Origin: Colocasia esculenta
Taxonomy: Eukaryota > Streptophyta > Magnoliopsida > Alismatales > Araceae
Direction of reading: 5' to 3'
NCBI GenBank assembly: GCA_014218235.1
Contig: CM024755.1
Location: 93,724,948-93,788,947 of the forward strand
DNA: 64,000 nucleotides
The notes beneath the pieces were generated by a model, which saw only the letters and a list, made by a program, of their open reading frames with translations, searched no databases and was not told where the DNA came from. How positions within the stretch are numbered: the stretch's first letter is position 1; every line of letters begins with the position of its first letter. The position numbers and the translations under genes were made by a program. Positions 12,601 to 26,096 of this stretch are shown here, piece after piece.

Positions 12601-13965
12601 TGTCAAGGAAACATTAGCCAATAGACCAAACTTTGCTATGACCGAAGATAGAAGGTTAGTATTCCAAGGAAGGACATGTGTTCCAGACAATGAAGAATTG
12701 AAGAGAAAGTTAATGGACGAAGCTCACCAGACGAAGTATACTATTCATCCTAGAGGTACCAAAATGTATCAGGACATGAAAGGAACATTTTGGTGGTCGA
12801 ACATGAAGAGAGAGGTTGCCGAGCATGCTGCTCTTTGCCTTACTTGCCAACACGTCAAGGCAGAACACATGTGCCCTGCTAGCGTTCTTAGACCATTAGA
12901 TATCCCAGAGTGGAAATGGGAAAGCATTGTTCAAGGCAGAACACATTTACCCAAGACTCGTGGTGGACTCGACGCCATATGGACCATTGTCAACCGACTA
13001 ACCAAATCCGCACACTTCCTACCTATAAAGAGTAAGTGGTCGGTGAAGGTTTTAGCTGCTCTATATGTCAAGGAGATCATGAGATTTCATGGAGTTCCAT
13101 CATCTATTGTCTCGGATCGAGATCTGAGATTTACCTCTCATTTCTGGAAGGGGTTGCAAACTGCACTTGGCACTAAGGTCAATTTTAGTACCGCATACTG
13201 ATGGGCAGACTGAGAGGACCAAGCAGATTGTAGAAGACATATTAAGAACTTGCACCATAGGTTTCCAAGGCTACTAGAATGAGCACTTATCCATAATCGA
13301 GTTCGTCTACAATAATAGTTACCAGGCGAGTATTAAAATGGCACCATTTGAAGCACTCTATGGTAGAAACTGTAGATCCCCTGCATGCTGGAATGAAGTT
13401 GGAGAACAGCAATGGCTAGGCCCGGACATGATACAAAATACAACCAGGGATATTCAGGTGATTCGAGATCGGCTCAAGATTGCTCAGTCCAGACAAAAGA
13501 GTTATGCTGATAAGAGAAGGAGAGATCTAGAATTTCAAGTAGGAGACCATGTACTCTTAAAAGTATCTCCTACCCGTGGCATCCAAAGATTTGGTGAAAA
13601 AGGAAAGCTCAGTCCTAGATTCATCGGTCCTTTTGAAGTGCTCGAAAGGGTTGATGAGGTTGCTTACCGGCTGGCGCTGCCACCGAATTTGGCATGTGTA
13701 CACAATGTGTTTGATGTCTCTATGCTTAGAAAATATGTGTACGATCCGACGCACATCATTCGCCATGAGAAGTTGGTGCTGAAAAAGGACAAGACATATG
13801 AAGAGAAGCTAGTCAAGATACTTGAATGAAAGGTGCAACAACTCAGGAATCCTCCCATTCATGTGGTTAAAGTTCTGTCGAAAAATTGTGGAGTGGAAGA
13901 AGCCACATGGGAACTTGAAGGAATCATCAGGAAAAATTACCTCGATGTTTTCGATAAGACATTCT
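9641..13965 (+). pseudogene. gag-pol: GY2 gag-pol, multiply broken
   Basis: Gag starts at ATG 9641 (MTAERSQMWG), stops at 9728, and resumes at about 9773-10507. Zinc-knuckle motifs in two frames lie at about 10430-10530. The protease DTGATHS begins at 10674. Reverse transcriptase runs about 11300-11870 with FIDD near 11667. RNase H (about 12060-12420) has a stop just after its Asp-Ala-Ser motif. Integrase runs about 12700-13330, and a chromodomain-like tail about 13780-13965 (EEATWELE). Breaks include stops at 10088, 11288, 11382 and 11642, a short in-frame loss near 11790 in the thumb region, stops near 11848 and 12325, and a small deletion near 13198 that removes the motif just before the integrase Glu region. 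It cannot encode working enzymes. Confidence 0.88.
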
Positions 13966-14004
13966 CTCCATTATGGTCATATGAATTTGTTGACCAAATT
14001 CTTT

Positions 14005-14018
14005 TAAGAGGGGGAGGA
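14005..14018 (+). other. GY2 polypurine tract
   Basis: TAAGAGGGGGAGGA lies directly before the TG of the 3' LTR. Confidence 0.88.
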
Positions 14019-17000
14019 TGTAGCAACTTGATTTTTTCAATAATAATAATAATAATGATTAAACTGGAAAATTAAAGAAAATGGGAATTTATGAAGACCT
14101 ATTAAAAGAAAAGAAGTGATGGGCTTTGTTAAATGGATCATATAAAATTTATTGGGCCAAAATTGAGATTTTAAAAAGATGAATACATAGAATGATACCT
14201 TAAATTCGTATCTTTAATATAACCTAAAAAGAAAGGAGCTATTAAATCTTTAAAGTAGCTATTTTGTGTTGGAATTGGACTCCTAACCCTACCCAAATTG
14301 GCTAGGCACGAAATTGCATCCCAACCTATCGCAATTAGGAGGTGGAAAGCTTGGAAGGTGGAAAGAAATAAGGAAATCTCAGAATTAAGGGGACTTAGAG
14401 TCATAATAGGAAATATAAACCAAGGGAGCTTAAATACTCCCCAATCTCTCCATGGCTGGCCCTAATTCATTGCTGAGGCTTGCTGGACGTGGAGAAGAAA
14501 CCAAGGAAAGGGAGTACTCATGGGGAGAAGACTTGCTCAAGACTCAACCCTTGTTCTTAAAGTTCGAAGCCCTAGAAGACAAAACAACCCAAAGGTAGTC
14601 ATTCTCACAAGCTAAACTCAATTAAATTCGTCTGTAGGTTGTTCTAAACATCAGGAACAAAAGCCCTCTTGTTGCTCTATTTTTCATCTAGCCAATCTTT
14701 TGTTCTTTATTTTTGAAGTTTTGTAATCACTTCGACCTTGAATGCTCATATTAAATCTAGATCTCCATGTACACTCGATTCCATGCCAAGAAAATTTTAC
14801 TGAAGATACTGCTCGATGTCAAGAAACTTTTGCCTCCATTTTCCCTAATTTTCATCTAGTATCCTGCCCGAATAAATTAATTTACCGTCACTGTGAACTG
14901 CTCTGTGTTTTCGTACTTGATCATGTTAAAACCTATCAAGAGCATGATTGTTTTCCAATTCCTAATTACTGTGTGTAGTCTCTCATGTCTACATTTGTTT
15001 AAAAGAGATTTCATAATTTTTCATCAACTGTGCACCGAGTTCTTAATTTTTGAACGACCCTGTGTCAAAACATGGAATCTTGGACCGTAATCCAAGGCAT
15101 GGTCCTTTTCCCACTCGGACTCAGGCGCAGAACCTAAGAATACGACTGCCGATAGGCCGCGTTCTTAAGGCTGATCATGACCAGCAACCTGTCGCATTCT
15201 GAACGTGACAGGCACTGGCGTCGTGTTCTGAACGTGACAGGCTCTAGCGTCGGGTTCTGGCTGCCTGTCCTGACCAACCCGTCGCATTATATGAAAGACC
15301 GTGTCGCGTTCTGGCTGTTCCCTATCGTGACCTTCACAGGGGTACGCCGCCTTCTGGTCTTTTGCATGAAAACCCTATATTTTTTCTATGTTTGACTTTC
15401 TACAGTAACCACATACCCTGTTAACTATCTTAAATGCAGTAAACAATGTTGATAAACTTGGACATGTAATTGGTTAACTAAAAGCCATACACATGATCGT
15501 TTCATATCCTGGATTCTCTTTATCACATGCACATACTTGTAACCATCCAATATGACTTGATTTGACACGAAAATACCTCATAATATATCTGGTAATTTAC
15601 TTAAATAATGTATATCACTTTGCCCTATTTTAAATGGACTTGTCTTCGTTTCTCATGTTGTTTTCGGAATACTGTTACCGACGCTCCACTGTTCTAGAAT
15701 TCCTTTAGAACGTCGAGCACTTGTTTCTATATATAAACTTTCTCTTGACTTGGACGAACTCTCCGTCGGATATTCCTTCTGCCGGACTAGTGAATCCTTT
15801 TTCAAGGCCTCTGTAAGACTCCTCTGTCCATGGATTCCCATATGGCCGATGAGCTGGTTGTACCCTAATACCTATGATACCCTTTAGGGATCAATACGAT
15901 CCAAACGGCCTTAGAATGCTCTCTCGCTCTTATCTTGAATCACGTCGGACCTCTGGACTTATGCATAACATGGCCAGTGGAAGGGTAGTGGATTCCACCT
16001 GACTGCCGACACCAATTGCGCGTGTTGTGCAACTGTTACTATCGCCCGTTTATTCGACCTTTCGTGTGCATTGACTTATAGTTATCATCTATACTCCACT
16101 CGTTCATCTATTCACACTCTCTCTACTATCTCGTATATTCATCTAGTGCTCTCATCTATTTATTGGTACTCTCTAATGGCCATTTGACTGTTTGTCTAAA
16201 GATAAACAATATAATTAATACCTGGCAATATATAAAGGGCTCAGTCTGGTCCTGGGAGGTGCGCCCAAAAGTGCTATTTTCCCTCGGGAGTTTATTGACC
16301 AGAGTGTTTTAGCATTACACTCAAGTGCTATCTATCTCGACTATGTAAATGACAATCAAAGTGCTATACTATACTTGTTGTGCTATTGTTATACATTGTG
16401 CTATTTGTGCTATGCCATCCTACTCTATGCTATATTTGGGAACTTGTGCTATTTGTGCTATGGCCATCCTGCTCGATGAGGCTTGTGGACTGGGCGCTTC
16501 AGTGATTGGGCAGACTAGTGGTGATGTGCTAGTCCTGTTGTTTCCTTTTACTTTTCTAGGATTGAATTAGTTGATATGCTTATATTTAATTGTAGTTTAT
16601 CTATGATTAATGAGTGTCTGTTGTGGTTTGACTATCGGTGTACCAGTGAGACCCTTAGAGGTTGAGGACTTGGTTCCTTCTTTTATTTGATGGTTCTAGT
16701 TGTTTTTTGGAAGTTCCTACTGGGCCTGTGACTTGTTGAGGCTCACTCCCCTATAGTTCTTTTGAGCTTTGTCGTATGTTTGACTTGCAGCGGCGTTGTG
16801 GTAGACTTGTACCACCAGTAGCTGAGTTGTCGTTGTGTTCAGTGTAAGTTTTGCTCCCTCAGGGTATGCCCCACTTGGACATGTAATAATGTATTGGGAC
16901 AGTTGTACATTGTTGTATACAGGTTTGAGCACATGTACTTTCTTCTGTCTTATATTGTTGTGGTTATCTTTTATATTCTTACTAGACACTTGTGTGAGAT

Positions 17001-17083
17001 ATCCCTTGTGAGACTTTGATCCGATCGCGAGAGGCGGACTTGGATATGGAGCCTTATTGGGCATAAATATTCGGGTTGCTACT
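14019..17083 (+). repeat. GY2 3' LTR (about 3,065 bp)
   Basis: It starts TGTAGCAAC and ends GTTGCTACT, so the ends are inverted copies except the last base (T for A). The end was placed where GY3 LTR sequence begins. It contains a cluster of short motifs of the form GTCGC-GTTCTGAAC-GTGACAG (about 15150-15340). The later part (16620-17070) resembles the ends of the GY3 LTRs. No gene is seen. Confidence 0.8.
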
Positions 17084-19043
17084 AAGGCGCCCACTGGTTC
17101 ACTGTTTGTGAATGCGACCGGGGTGTATGTCACATTCTTAATGCGACAGTTCTGGACGTCGCATTCATGTTGCCACTTTTCTAGGGTTGTCTGGCTGCAT
17201 GCCCGCCGCGTGGCGCGTGTAGGGAAGTCGGCTGGCCTTAACAATTAGAAGGCGATGGCTTATATCGTCGCATTCCTATCGCAACAGCCAGGGTCGTCGC
17301 ATTCTTAACCGTTTGGGGTTAAGAAGCTTTGGTCTGCCAAATAGAGCTGAAAAGCTTTGCTCGGCCAGGAGGAGTTTTTGTTTTTGATTTTAAGCGATTC
17401 AGGTGCTTGGAGTCCTATTCGGCATGCCCTTGACACAGGGTCGCTACACGGAGCATGGGAGACACCGATCCATGGTTGTTGTTCACGTACCTCACGTAGG
17501 TAGGGAGATTCTGGTTTGTTTTTCATTATGAATGTCGTGTTCATCATGTTTGATCCATGAAACATGTAATAATTGATAGATGGCATGTTAGTGTAGTAAT
17601 TGATAGATGGCATGTTAGTGTAACTGCTAAACTAGTTATCCATGTTCCATATAGCTATTTGTATGTGCTTTGTGGGGTTTCCAGAGGTGGGACTCTGTCT
17701 GTGAAGGCGACGGCCTAGGGTTCACATTTTGAATGGGACAGCCCGACCCGTCGCGTTATCATTTCACAATGTGCCGTATCGCATTCTGAAGGCGACAAAG
17801 CACCCCATCGCCTTCTGGCTTTCGAGGGCTGAAAGTTTATGCATGGTTACATGGTTGTCATGTGGCATTATTTTATGAACTTAAAGTTGGTATGCGGTGC
17901 AATGGCACTCGTCAAGATTGAGAATGCCGAGTTTGCATCGTTTGTGTTTATGTGGCAAGTTGAGTAGTACGACACCTTCCGTGGTTACCTCTCGAGTCAG
18001 GTACCCTGGGCTCTTTGTGAGCATGGCACGTTGTGCTCATGGTTTGTCTCTGTACTTGTGTACCATCGAGGTCTGTGTCGTCCTCCTAGACACCCTCACT
18101 CCTTTGTTTGAGTTGTACGTTCGAGCTGAGAGAAAGACGACAGTAGGACAGGGACTTATGTTGGTTGTCTTCAGTCGCTTGTAGAGCGCTCTTGGTTGGG
18201 GGATGGACACCGATAGACGTACTGGTCCCCAGCTAGTCCTGTTTCCAGTGCCTCACTTTAGGGAGCTCGGACCAGAGTTCCTAAAGGTGCCAAACATGGG
18301 CCTACAGTGGTGTGGTCTGCAGGTGTGGTGTTAGTTTGGGCTCCACAATTTGTTGATCCTGTTGAGGTGAAGTGGTAGCTGGACCTTTTATCCGTGGTTG
18401 CGAGGCTGAGAGATTGACCTGTGTGGTTTGTCCGGGAGAATAGTTGGTGTCACGAACCAACCTTAGTGACTCGTGTTTGGAGTTACCCTTCTTTAGCTTG
18501 TACCTTTAAGCATGGTTTTCCGTTTATATATTAATGTTTAGCCATGTTAATAGCATAGAGTTGTTTATTTAATTACAGTTGTGGCATCATGCTTAGCTAG
18601 CTTGCTTAACTATTCAAATAGATGTTTTTACTCCTGCTCTCTAGTACTTGTGTTGTTTCTACTTTTGAGGGAATTTCCCTACTAAGCCAATGACTTGTGA
18701 GGCTCACCCCTACTCCTTTCAAGTGAGGGAGAGCAGGAGGGTTCCCCTCCTTCTAGTTCGGAGTTGGGTCTACTCCTCCAGCAGTGTAATTCTTCTTCGT
18801 TGTACCTCGGGGTATGCCGCAGGCTATTGTACACTGTACTTGACTTTTGTTGAGAACTGGCTATGTTATAATCATGTAAATATATGTGAGATGTGCAATC
18901 TTATATGTGTTTAGTGTATTCCTTTATATTTCCACGGACATGTGTGTTGATATTCCTTGCGAGGCATTGGCCTGTTCGCGGGAGGCGGAGTCGGGTGAAG
19001 CTCGTTATTGGGTTAACGGGTTTGAATGACGAGGACCGTCACA
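17084..19043 (+). repeat. GY3 5' LTR, first ~109 bases missing
   Basis: It aligns with 23989-24893 plus 41120-42174. It ends CCGTCACA. It contains CG-rich inverted motifs (GCGACAG, GTCGCATTC) at about 17100-17310 and 17700-17820. A 27-base unit near 17569-17622 is present twice here and once in the 3' LTR (near 24478), a copy-number change after insertion. No gene is seen. Confidence 0.9.
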
Positions 19044-19045
19044 GT

Positions 19046-19057
19046 TGGTAGCAGAGC
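19046..19057 (+). other. GY3 primer binding site
   Basis: TGGTAGCAGAGC starts three bases after the LTR end. One base differs from the initiator-Met complement TGGTATCAGAGC. Confidence 0.85.
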
Positions 19058-19199
19058 AAGGTCAGTGTAAATATGAAGGAGTAGTGAGATTTGCATAGCC
19101 TGATCTCTACACTAGTCCACTGTTGGTAGTTGACCCTGGTTTCGTATTGATTTGTTAGTATGTTGTGTGGTTTGGAATGTTGTATGTGCAGGATTTGAA

Positions 19200-22100
19200 A
19201 TGGCTGACAGGAGAGATTGGCGAGGTGGTGGAGATAAGCCGAAGGAGACTACACATCAGTTGATTGAGAGATAATGGGAGAGTATTACAGAAATTCGGAT
19301 AAGGATAGATCAGCAGGGTCCGGTTTAGCCAACAACAGCAGCACCTCAGGTTGTTGAAGAGGCGGTACCAGTGCCAGTAGCACCACACCCACCACCACCA
19401 AAGTAAGGTACCACTTGTTGCACTAGTACCTCTAGCAATACTAGTACAACCAGTTAGCACAGATGAGTCTACAATGTTAGTGGAAAGGTTCTTAAGATTG
19501 CAACCACCCACGTATACAAGAAGTCCAAATCCAGAAACAGCAGAACATTGGGTGTACGAGATAGAGCGGGTTTTTTTTACAATGAGGTGTCCCCAAGCAG
19601 ACAGGGTGATTCTAGCTACCTACCAGTTGAAAGGTTTTCCTCAGAAGTGGTGGAGTCTAAAAATGCAGACAGTATTTGCAAGCATAACAGAAGACTCCAT
19701 TACGTGGCCAGGACTCTTCAGAGTATTTAATGATACTTTCATTCCAATCCAGATTCAACAGACAAAGAGGGAACAATTTAGAACATTTCAGCAAGGTAAT
19801 TTGTCAATGCTAGAATATCAGATGAGGTTCATGGCGTTGAGTAGATAAACACATATGTAGTTACCGATAATGTTGTAATGGTAGAATACTTCATCTGATG
19901 ATTACGACCAGAATTGCAAGTAGCAGTAGTTCCACTTATGTACAGGACAGTGGAGGAGGCGGCGTAGCGGGTAGCCGCACTAGAGAGGTCTGTACAGGTT
20001 CGTCAGCCAGGAGAATCGTGTAGTTTTCAACTGCCACCGCGATCTCCAAGAATTAGCAAATGAAAGGCACCAGCGGGACCATCATCCTCAGGATTCAATA
20101 ATTAGGGCTCAAAGTTTCAGAAAATATTCGAAGGTCGAGGAGGCGACAGGCAACAGACTTTCAGCAAGGTCGAGGCTTCAAGCCAGAGGTGGAAGAGTCT
20201 CAGTCGAGCACAGCAAGGTAGCCTGTGGTTCCTCCAGGCTATAGATGTTACAATTATGATCAGCCAGGGCATTTAATCAGAAATTTCCCTTGTCCCAGGG
20301 AGTATGGCTATGGTAGAGCAGCAAAGCAGCAACAGCAGTTACAACAACCACCGACAGAGCAAGGAAGAGGTCCACCTTTTCAACGAGGTCGAGGACAGGT
20401 TATGGCTATAACCCAGATGTAGGCGGAGGCTTCTAATCTGATTGAAGGTATATTACCTATTTATGAATTTTTGCAAGAATTTTGATAGATCCAGGTGCAT
20501 CACACTCTTTTATTTCTGAAGATTTTCTAGATAGTATGGTTCACCCGTTAGAGGAAAGGCAGTGTGAGTTGGTGGTAGTGGTTCCCTCAAGAGGATATAT
20601 GCTTACTTCTTGTTATTTAGATGAGGTTCCAATAGTAATTTAGGGGAACCAATTGCCAATTAGGTTATATGCTTTACAACTGAAAAATTAAGATGTGATT
20701 ATGGGTATGGATTGGTTGGAAGCTTATGGGGCAATAGTAGATTGCAAAAAGAAAAGAGTCAGATTTAGCCATTCCAGTGGAACAAAGTTTGAATTTCAAG
20801 GTATGTCATTTTACACTCCAAACCTTATTATTTTAGAACTTAGAGCTAGAATGTTAATAAATGCAGGTTGTGTGGCATATTTGGCTTCAGTGAGTTTAGT
20901 TGAGTCTGATAAATCTGTGGAGATGTTCCAGTAGTTAGAGAGTTTGCAGATGTATTCCCTAATGATTTGTTAGGATTAGCCCCACATAGAGAGGTGGACA
21001 TTACAGTAGAACTACAGCCAGGATGTATGCCGATCTCCAAGACACCGTACAAGATGGCACCGACAGAATTAAAAGAGTGGAAAAGCAATTGCAGGAATTG
21101 TTGGAGAAGGGTTTTATTAGGCCAAGTCATTCGCCATGGGGAGTTCCAGTTTTGTTTGTAAGAAAGAATGATGGCAGTTAAAGAATGTGCATTGATTATC
21201 GTCAATTGAATAAGGTCACCATCAAGAACAAGTATCCATTACCAAGAATGGATAATTTATTTTATCAGTTGCAATCAACAAGGGTGTTCTCCAAGATTGG
21301 TTTAAGGTTAGGATATCATCAGCTGAGGATTAGAGAGGAAGATATTGATAAGACAACTCAAAAGAAGGTATGGCATTATGAGTTTGTGGTTATGCCATTC
21401 GGGTTGACTAATGCACCGACAACTTTCATGAATCTAATGAACAAAATATTCCATCCATATTTAGATAAGTTTATTTTTATAAATGATATACTAGTATACT
21501 CAGCCACGGAGGAAGAACATGCAGCACACTTGAAGATTACTTTGCAGACTTCAAGTGAACATCAATTGCATGCTAAATTAAATAAATGTGAGTTCTGGTT
21601 GCAAGAAATTCAGTTTTTGGGGCATGTGATTTCTGATAAAGGTGTAGTAGTAGATCACGCCATGGTTGAGGCAGTCTGAAATGGGTGGAACTAAAAACAG
21701 TTACAGAAATCATGAGTTTCCTCGGGTTGGTAGGTTACTACAAGCATTTTATTCAAGATTTTTCCAAGATTGCAGCACCTATGACAAGATTAACCAGGAA
21801 GGAAGCAACGTTTATATGATCAGTCGATTGTCATAAAAGCTTTATGGAATTAAAGAAAAGACTCACTACAGCACCGATATTGACATTACCATCAGGGTGG
21901 AGGGTTTGTACTGTATACAGATGCTTCTAGGATGGGACTTGGTGCAGTATTAATGCAACATGGTACGGTTGTAGCTTATGCATCTAGGTAATTGAAGCGA
22001 CATGAAGAGAACTACCTACTCATGATTTAGAATTAGCAGTAGTGGTTTTTGCTCTAAAATTGTGGAGGCACTATCTGTATGGTGAGAGGTTTGAAATTTT

Positions 22101-23771
22101 TACTGATCATAAGAGTTTGAAATATATTTTCTCTTAGAGGGATCTGAATCTCAGGCAGCGTAGGTGGATGGAGTACTTAAAAGATTATCATTTCAATTTG
22201 GTCTATCATCCAGGTAAAGCAAATGTGGTTGCAGATGCACTAATCAGAAAAGCTGTACTGAGCCAGATGATGATAAGAGAGTGGAAATTATATGAAGATG
22301 TGGTAGAGAGTTCCTTGTATATTCCTAACAGTCAGCGGCGAGCAGTTTTGGCCAGCAGTACAGTAGAACCATCCATATATCGGCAGATTGTAGAAGCCCA
22401 AAGAACATATGAGAGTTTAGCGAAATTGTGAAAATGGAAATTGTCACTATTTATAATGTCTGTGTGGTAAGATTCAGAAGTAGATTATATGTTCCAAGGG
22501 AAGCAGAGGGTATTGGAAGAGGCACATAAATCCAGATATTTTATCCATTCAGGCAGCACGAAGATGTACCAAGACTTGAAGGAGCATTTCTGGTGGCCAC
22601 ACATAAAGAAAGAAATTGCTAAGTTTATCACTACATGTGTGATTTGTCAACAAGTGAAAGCAGAACATCGAAGGCCAGGAGGTTTGCTACAGCCATTGCC
22701 GATTCCATAATGGAAATGGGACGACATTGCTATCGACTTTCTGGTAGGATTGCCCAGGATAGCGTCAGGACATAATGGCATATGGATATTTGTTGACAGA
22801 TTGACCAAGGTGTGCAGGTTACTAGCGGTGAGTATGTCATGGACAATGGATGGGTTGGCTAGAATATATGTGGATAGAATTGTACCATTGCATGGTATCC
22901 CAGTAATAATTATTTTAGACAGAGATCCGAGGTTCACATCTGGATTCTGGAGAAGTTTGCAGCGAGTGGTTGGCACCGAGTTAAGGTACAACTCAGCATA
23001 TCATCTTCAGACAGATGGGCAGATTGAAAGGACCATTCAAATAGTTGAAGATATGTTGCTAGCTTGTTGCTTAGTATGGGGAGGCAGCTAAGAGCATCAC
23101 CTGGGTATGGTGGAATTTGCCTACAATAATAGTTATCATACAAGTATAGGAATGGCACTGTATGAGGCTTTATATGGCAGGCCGTGTAGAACACCTCTAA
23201 ATTGGCATGAAGTGGGAGAGAGACAGGTTATGGGGCTAGAATTGATTCAGCAATGTGTGGAAATGGTTAGATTCATAAAAGAGAAGCTTCAAACAACTCG
23301 GAGCCATCAAAAGAGCTATGCAGATACCTAGCGAAGGCCACTACAATTTGAAGTTGGAAATTATGTGTTCCTAAGGGTTTCACCCACAAAAGGTGTTCTG
23401 AGGTTTAGTAAGAGAGGTAAATTAAGTCCAAAGTATGTGGGTCCATTCCGAATTTCTGAAAGAATTGGGGAAACAACATATAGAATAGAGCTTCCAGTAC
23501 ACTTCACGGACGCACATGATGTGTTTCATATCTCCATCTTAAGTAAGTACATTCGAGACCCATCGCCGATAGTCAACTACGTCCGAGATGACTTGAAGCC
23601 AGACATGTCTATGCCAAAGTATCCAATACAAATTACAAAGCAGAGAACACAAAATTTGAGGAAAATAAAATAGAATTGGTAAAGGTTAGATGAGAGAATA
23701 GGTAGGAAGGAGAAGATACTTGAGAGCTTGCAAAAGAAATGCAAAAAGCGTATCCATACTTGTTTGAGTAA
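19200..23771 (+). pseudogene. gag-pol: GY3 gag-pol, multiply broken
   Basis: A short Gag start at ATG 19200 (MADRRDWRGG) ends at a stop at 19272. The Gag body reads in another frame at 19474-19848. A zinc knuckle near 20240 has lost a cysteine (CYNYDQPGH). Protease near 20488 reads DPG instead of DTG. Reverse transcriptase runs about 21060-21700; its catalytic motif near 21482 reads IND in place of IDD. RNase H (about 21900-22250) and integrase with HHCC finger (about 22520-22650) and core (about 22740-23130) follow, then a degraded chromodomain-like tail ending at the TAA at 23769. Stops and frameshifts are frequent. The tail groups it with chromoviruses, probably near GY2 and TK1. Confidence 0.85.
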
Positions 23772-23879
23772 GCTTTTAATTCTTTTTAGGTGATAGTATT
23801 ATGCTTATTCAATTGTGAATTATGTGTTAAGTTTTCCTTCTGGGTTTTGAGGTCGAAATCACTTTTTAAGTGATAGTAA
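23772..23879 (+). other. GY3 3' untranslated region, degenerate polypurine tract
   Basis: This 108-base region ends GTGATAGTAA before the LTR TG. The usual AAGGGGG tract is not present; the tail resembles the common GAGGACGAAATTTC-type sequence seen before gypsy 3' LTRs but is eroded. Confidence 0.6.
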
Positions 23880-24893
23880 TGTAATGTTGTGGATTTTTAG
23901 ATTGTGGTTCAATGGTTTTGATGGCCAATGTGTGGCCAATGGTTGGTACCGTAGGTTGTTTGGGCTTCGTGGGCCGAGATCCGGGCCCAAGGAGCCCACT
24001 AGTTCACTGTCTGTGAACGCGACGGGGTCGTATGTCACGTCATTAACACGACAGTTCTGGACGTCATGTTCATGTTGCCACTTTTCTAGGGTTGTTTAGC
24101 TGCATGCCCGTCGCGTGGCGCGCACAGGGCAGCCGGATGGCCTCAACAATCAGAAGGCGATGGCTTATACCATCGCGTACTTATCATGACAGCCAGGGCC
24201 ATCGCTTTCTTAACCGTTTAGGGTTAAGAAGCTTTGGTCGGCCAAATAGAGATGACAAAGCTCTGCTCGGCCAGGAGGAGTTTTTGTTTTTTATTTTAGG
24301 CAATTCAGGTGTTTAAAGTCCTATTCGGCATGCCCTTGACACAGGGTCGCTGCACGGAGCGTGGGAGACACCAATCCGTGGTTGTTGTTCGCATACCTCA
24401 CGTAGGTAGGGAGATTCTGCTCTATTTTTCGTTAATGAATGGCATGTTCATCATGTTTGATCCATGAAACATATAGTAATTGATAGATGGCATGTTAGTG
24501 TAACTGCTAAACAAGTTATCCATGTTCTATATAGCTATTTGCATGTGTTTTATAGGGTTTCTAGAGGTGGATCCCCGGAGGTTGGGCTCTGTCTATGAGG
24601 TCGACGGCCTAGGGTGTCGCGTTCTAAACACGACAGCCCAACCCCTCACATTCTTGTGAGGAATGCGCCATATCGAGGCATCGCGTTCTAAAGATGACAG
24701 AGCACCCCATCACCTTTTGGCTTCCGAGGGCTGAAAGTTTATGCATGGTTACATGGTTATCGTGTGGCATTATTTTAAGAACTTATAGTCGGTATGCAGT
24801 GCAACGACACCCATCGAGTTTGAGAATGTCGAGTTTGCATGGTTTGTGTGTACGTGGCAAGTTGGGTAGTACGAAACCTTCTGTGGTTACCTC
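23880..24893 (+). repeat. GY3 3' LTR, left part
   Basis: It starts TGTAATGTTG. From 23989 it matches 17084 onward. It is interrupted after GTTACCTC by SV4; the last five bases (ACCTC) are the left target duplication. Confidence 0.9.
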
Positions 24894-26096
24894 TTTTGTG
24901 TTGAGTGTGTATTTCAATTCCTTAATGATGATTTTTAATGATGACCAATGGACATAACTCATACTTTGATTTTGATGATGACATATTGTATATATTGTAT
25001 ATATTACAATAATGACTAAACACATGTTTTTGTTACTTAATATTTCATTCTTATTGATAATGGCATGTTTTGATGGTCCACTCTTCATATATACAGGTTT
25101 ACAAAGTTTTGTTAAAGTAGAGTCAACTCTATTTGACAATAAGGTCGACTCACAAAATCTGCCTAGCAAGTTTCTGAAAAACATGTTAAAGTAGAGTCGA
25201 CTCCAGTTTACAATAAGGTCGACTCACAAAGTCTACCCAGCAAGCTTCTGAAGAGCAAGTTACAGTAGTGTCGACTCTAGTTGAAAATAAGGTCGACACT
25301 AGTATCCTTCCAATGAACCTTATTTGAGGAAATATACAGGAGGCTGACACTAGCTGTTGATCAGGTCAACTCTAGTTGAAGTCAGGTCCACACTAGTTGC
25401 CTGTAAGGTCGACACTAGTGTTCTAGCAGTAAGTTTGAACTGATATTTAGTCAGTAGAGTTGACTCTCATGGAAACATGAGTCGACATACATTTTTTGAA
25501 AACTCAGAAATGTGCAGAGTATGATATCCAATGGTTGTGATCTCTTTTTGAAATCTATTTGGGAGATTCTATTATTTCCAAAATGCCCTTTCATCCAAGT
25601 GGCAATGAGGAAAATGACTTTTTGGGCACGTGGCAGCCTAGGGTGCATTCTAGGTTTCTGTGCACTTCTCTCCCACGTACATGGGACTACACAGAGGCTA
25701 TAAAGGCTCTTTTATCTCATCTGGAGCAGCCATCCCTCAAATCCATTGATTCCATCCAAGAGGATGTGGGGATCAACGCCAAGTAGTGGAGAAGGCATTA
25801 GAGTGCTCAAAGAGGAGCAGATCAAGTAAACAGCAGCAAGGAAAGGAGGAGGAATCATGCATAGTAGTAGATCTAAAAACAGAGCATCGTGGATTGATGG
25901 AGTGCTCCATCTGATCTTCTCAAGAACCTTCAATTCAAGCTTCTGCAGATCATCTTCAACAAGGGACATCCAGCTCACCTATCTTTTGCTCATTTTATTG
26001 GAGTGTTCCTCTCAATCTATTCTTGAGTGCGCATGAAATCTATACAGATTTCTGTATGGATTTAAGGGAGTGAATCCGATCAGTGCTAGAGGATCT
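24894..26096 (+). repeat. SV4 5' LTR, left part
   Basis: It matches the 3' LTR from 39465. The first bases read TTTTGTG where the 3' LTR has TGTTGTG, so the terminal TG is lost. A cluster of GTCGAC-centred units lies at about 25110-25490. The last five bases, GATCT, are the left target duplication of SV5. Confidence 0.92.

Larger units (their letters stand above)
9543..17083 (+). mobile_element. GY2: chromodomain-type Ty3/gypsy element, 5' end split off by TK1
   Basis: It consists of leader, decayed gag-pol, polypurine tract and a full 3' LTR. Its 5' LTR and primer site are not between TK1 and gag, so they should lie left of TK1, outside the window. The right edge abuts GY3 LTR sequence at the equivalent of base 110 of that LTR, so GY2 is inserted in the 5' LTR of GY3; the right flank is AAGGC. 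Many stops and frameshifts make it older than TK1. Confidence 0.87.

Noticed and set aside
16717..17244. Minus-strand 175-residue frame
   Set aside because: It spans the GY2/GY3 LTR junction, so it cannot be an ancestral gene.
17569..17622. Microsatellite of functional interest in the GY3 LTR
   Set aside because: A single 27-base tandem duplication absent from the 3' LTR; ordinary slippage.
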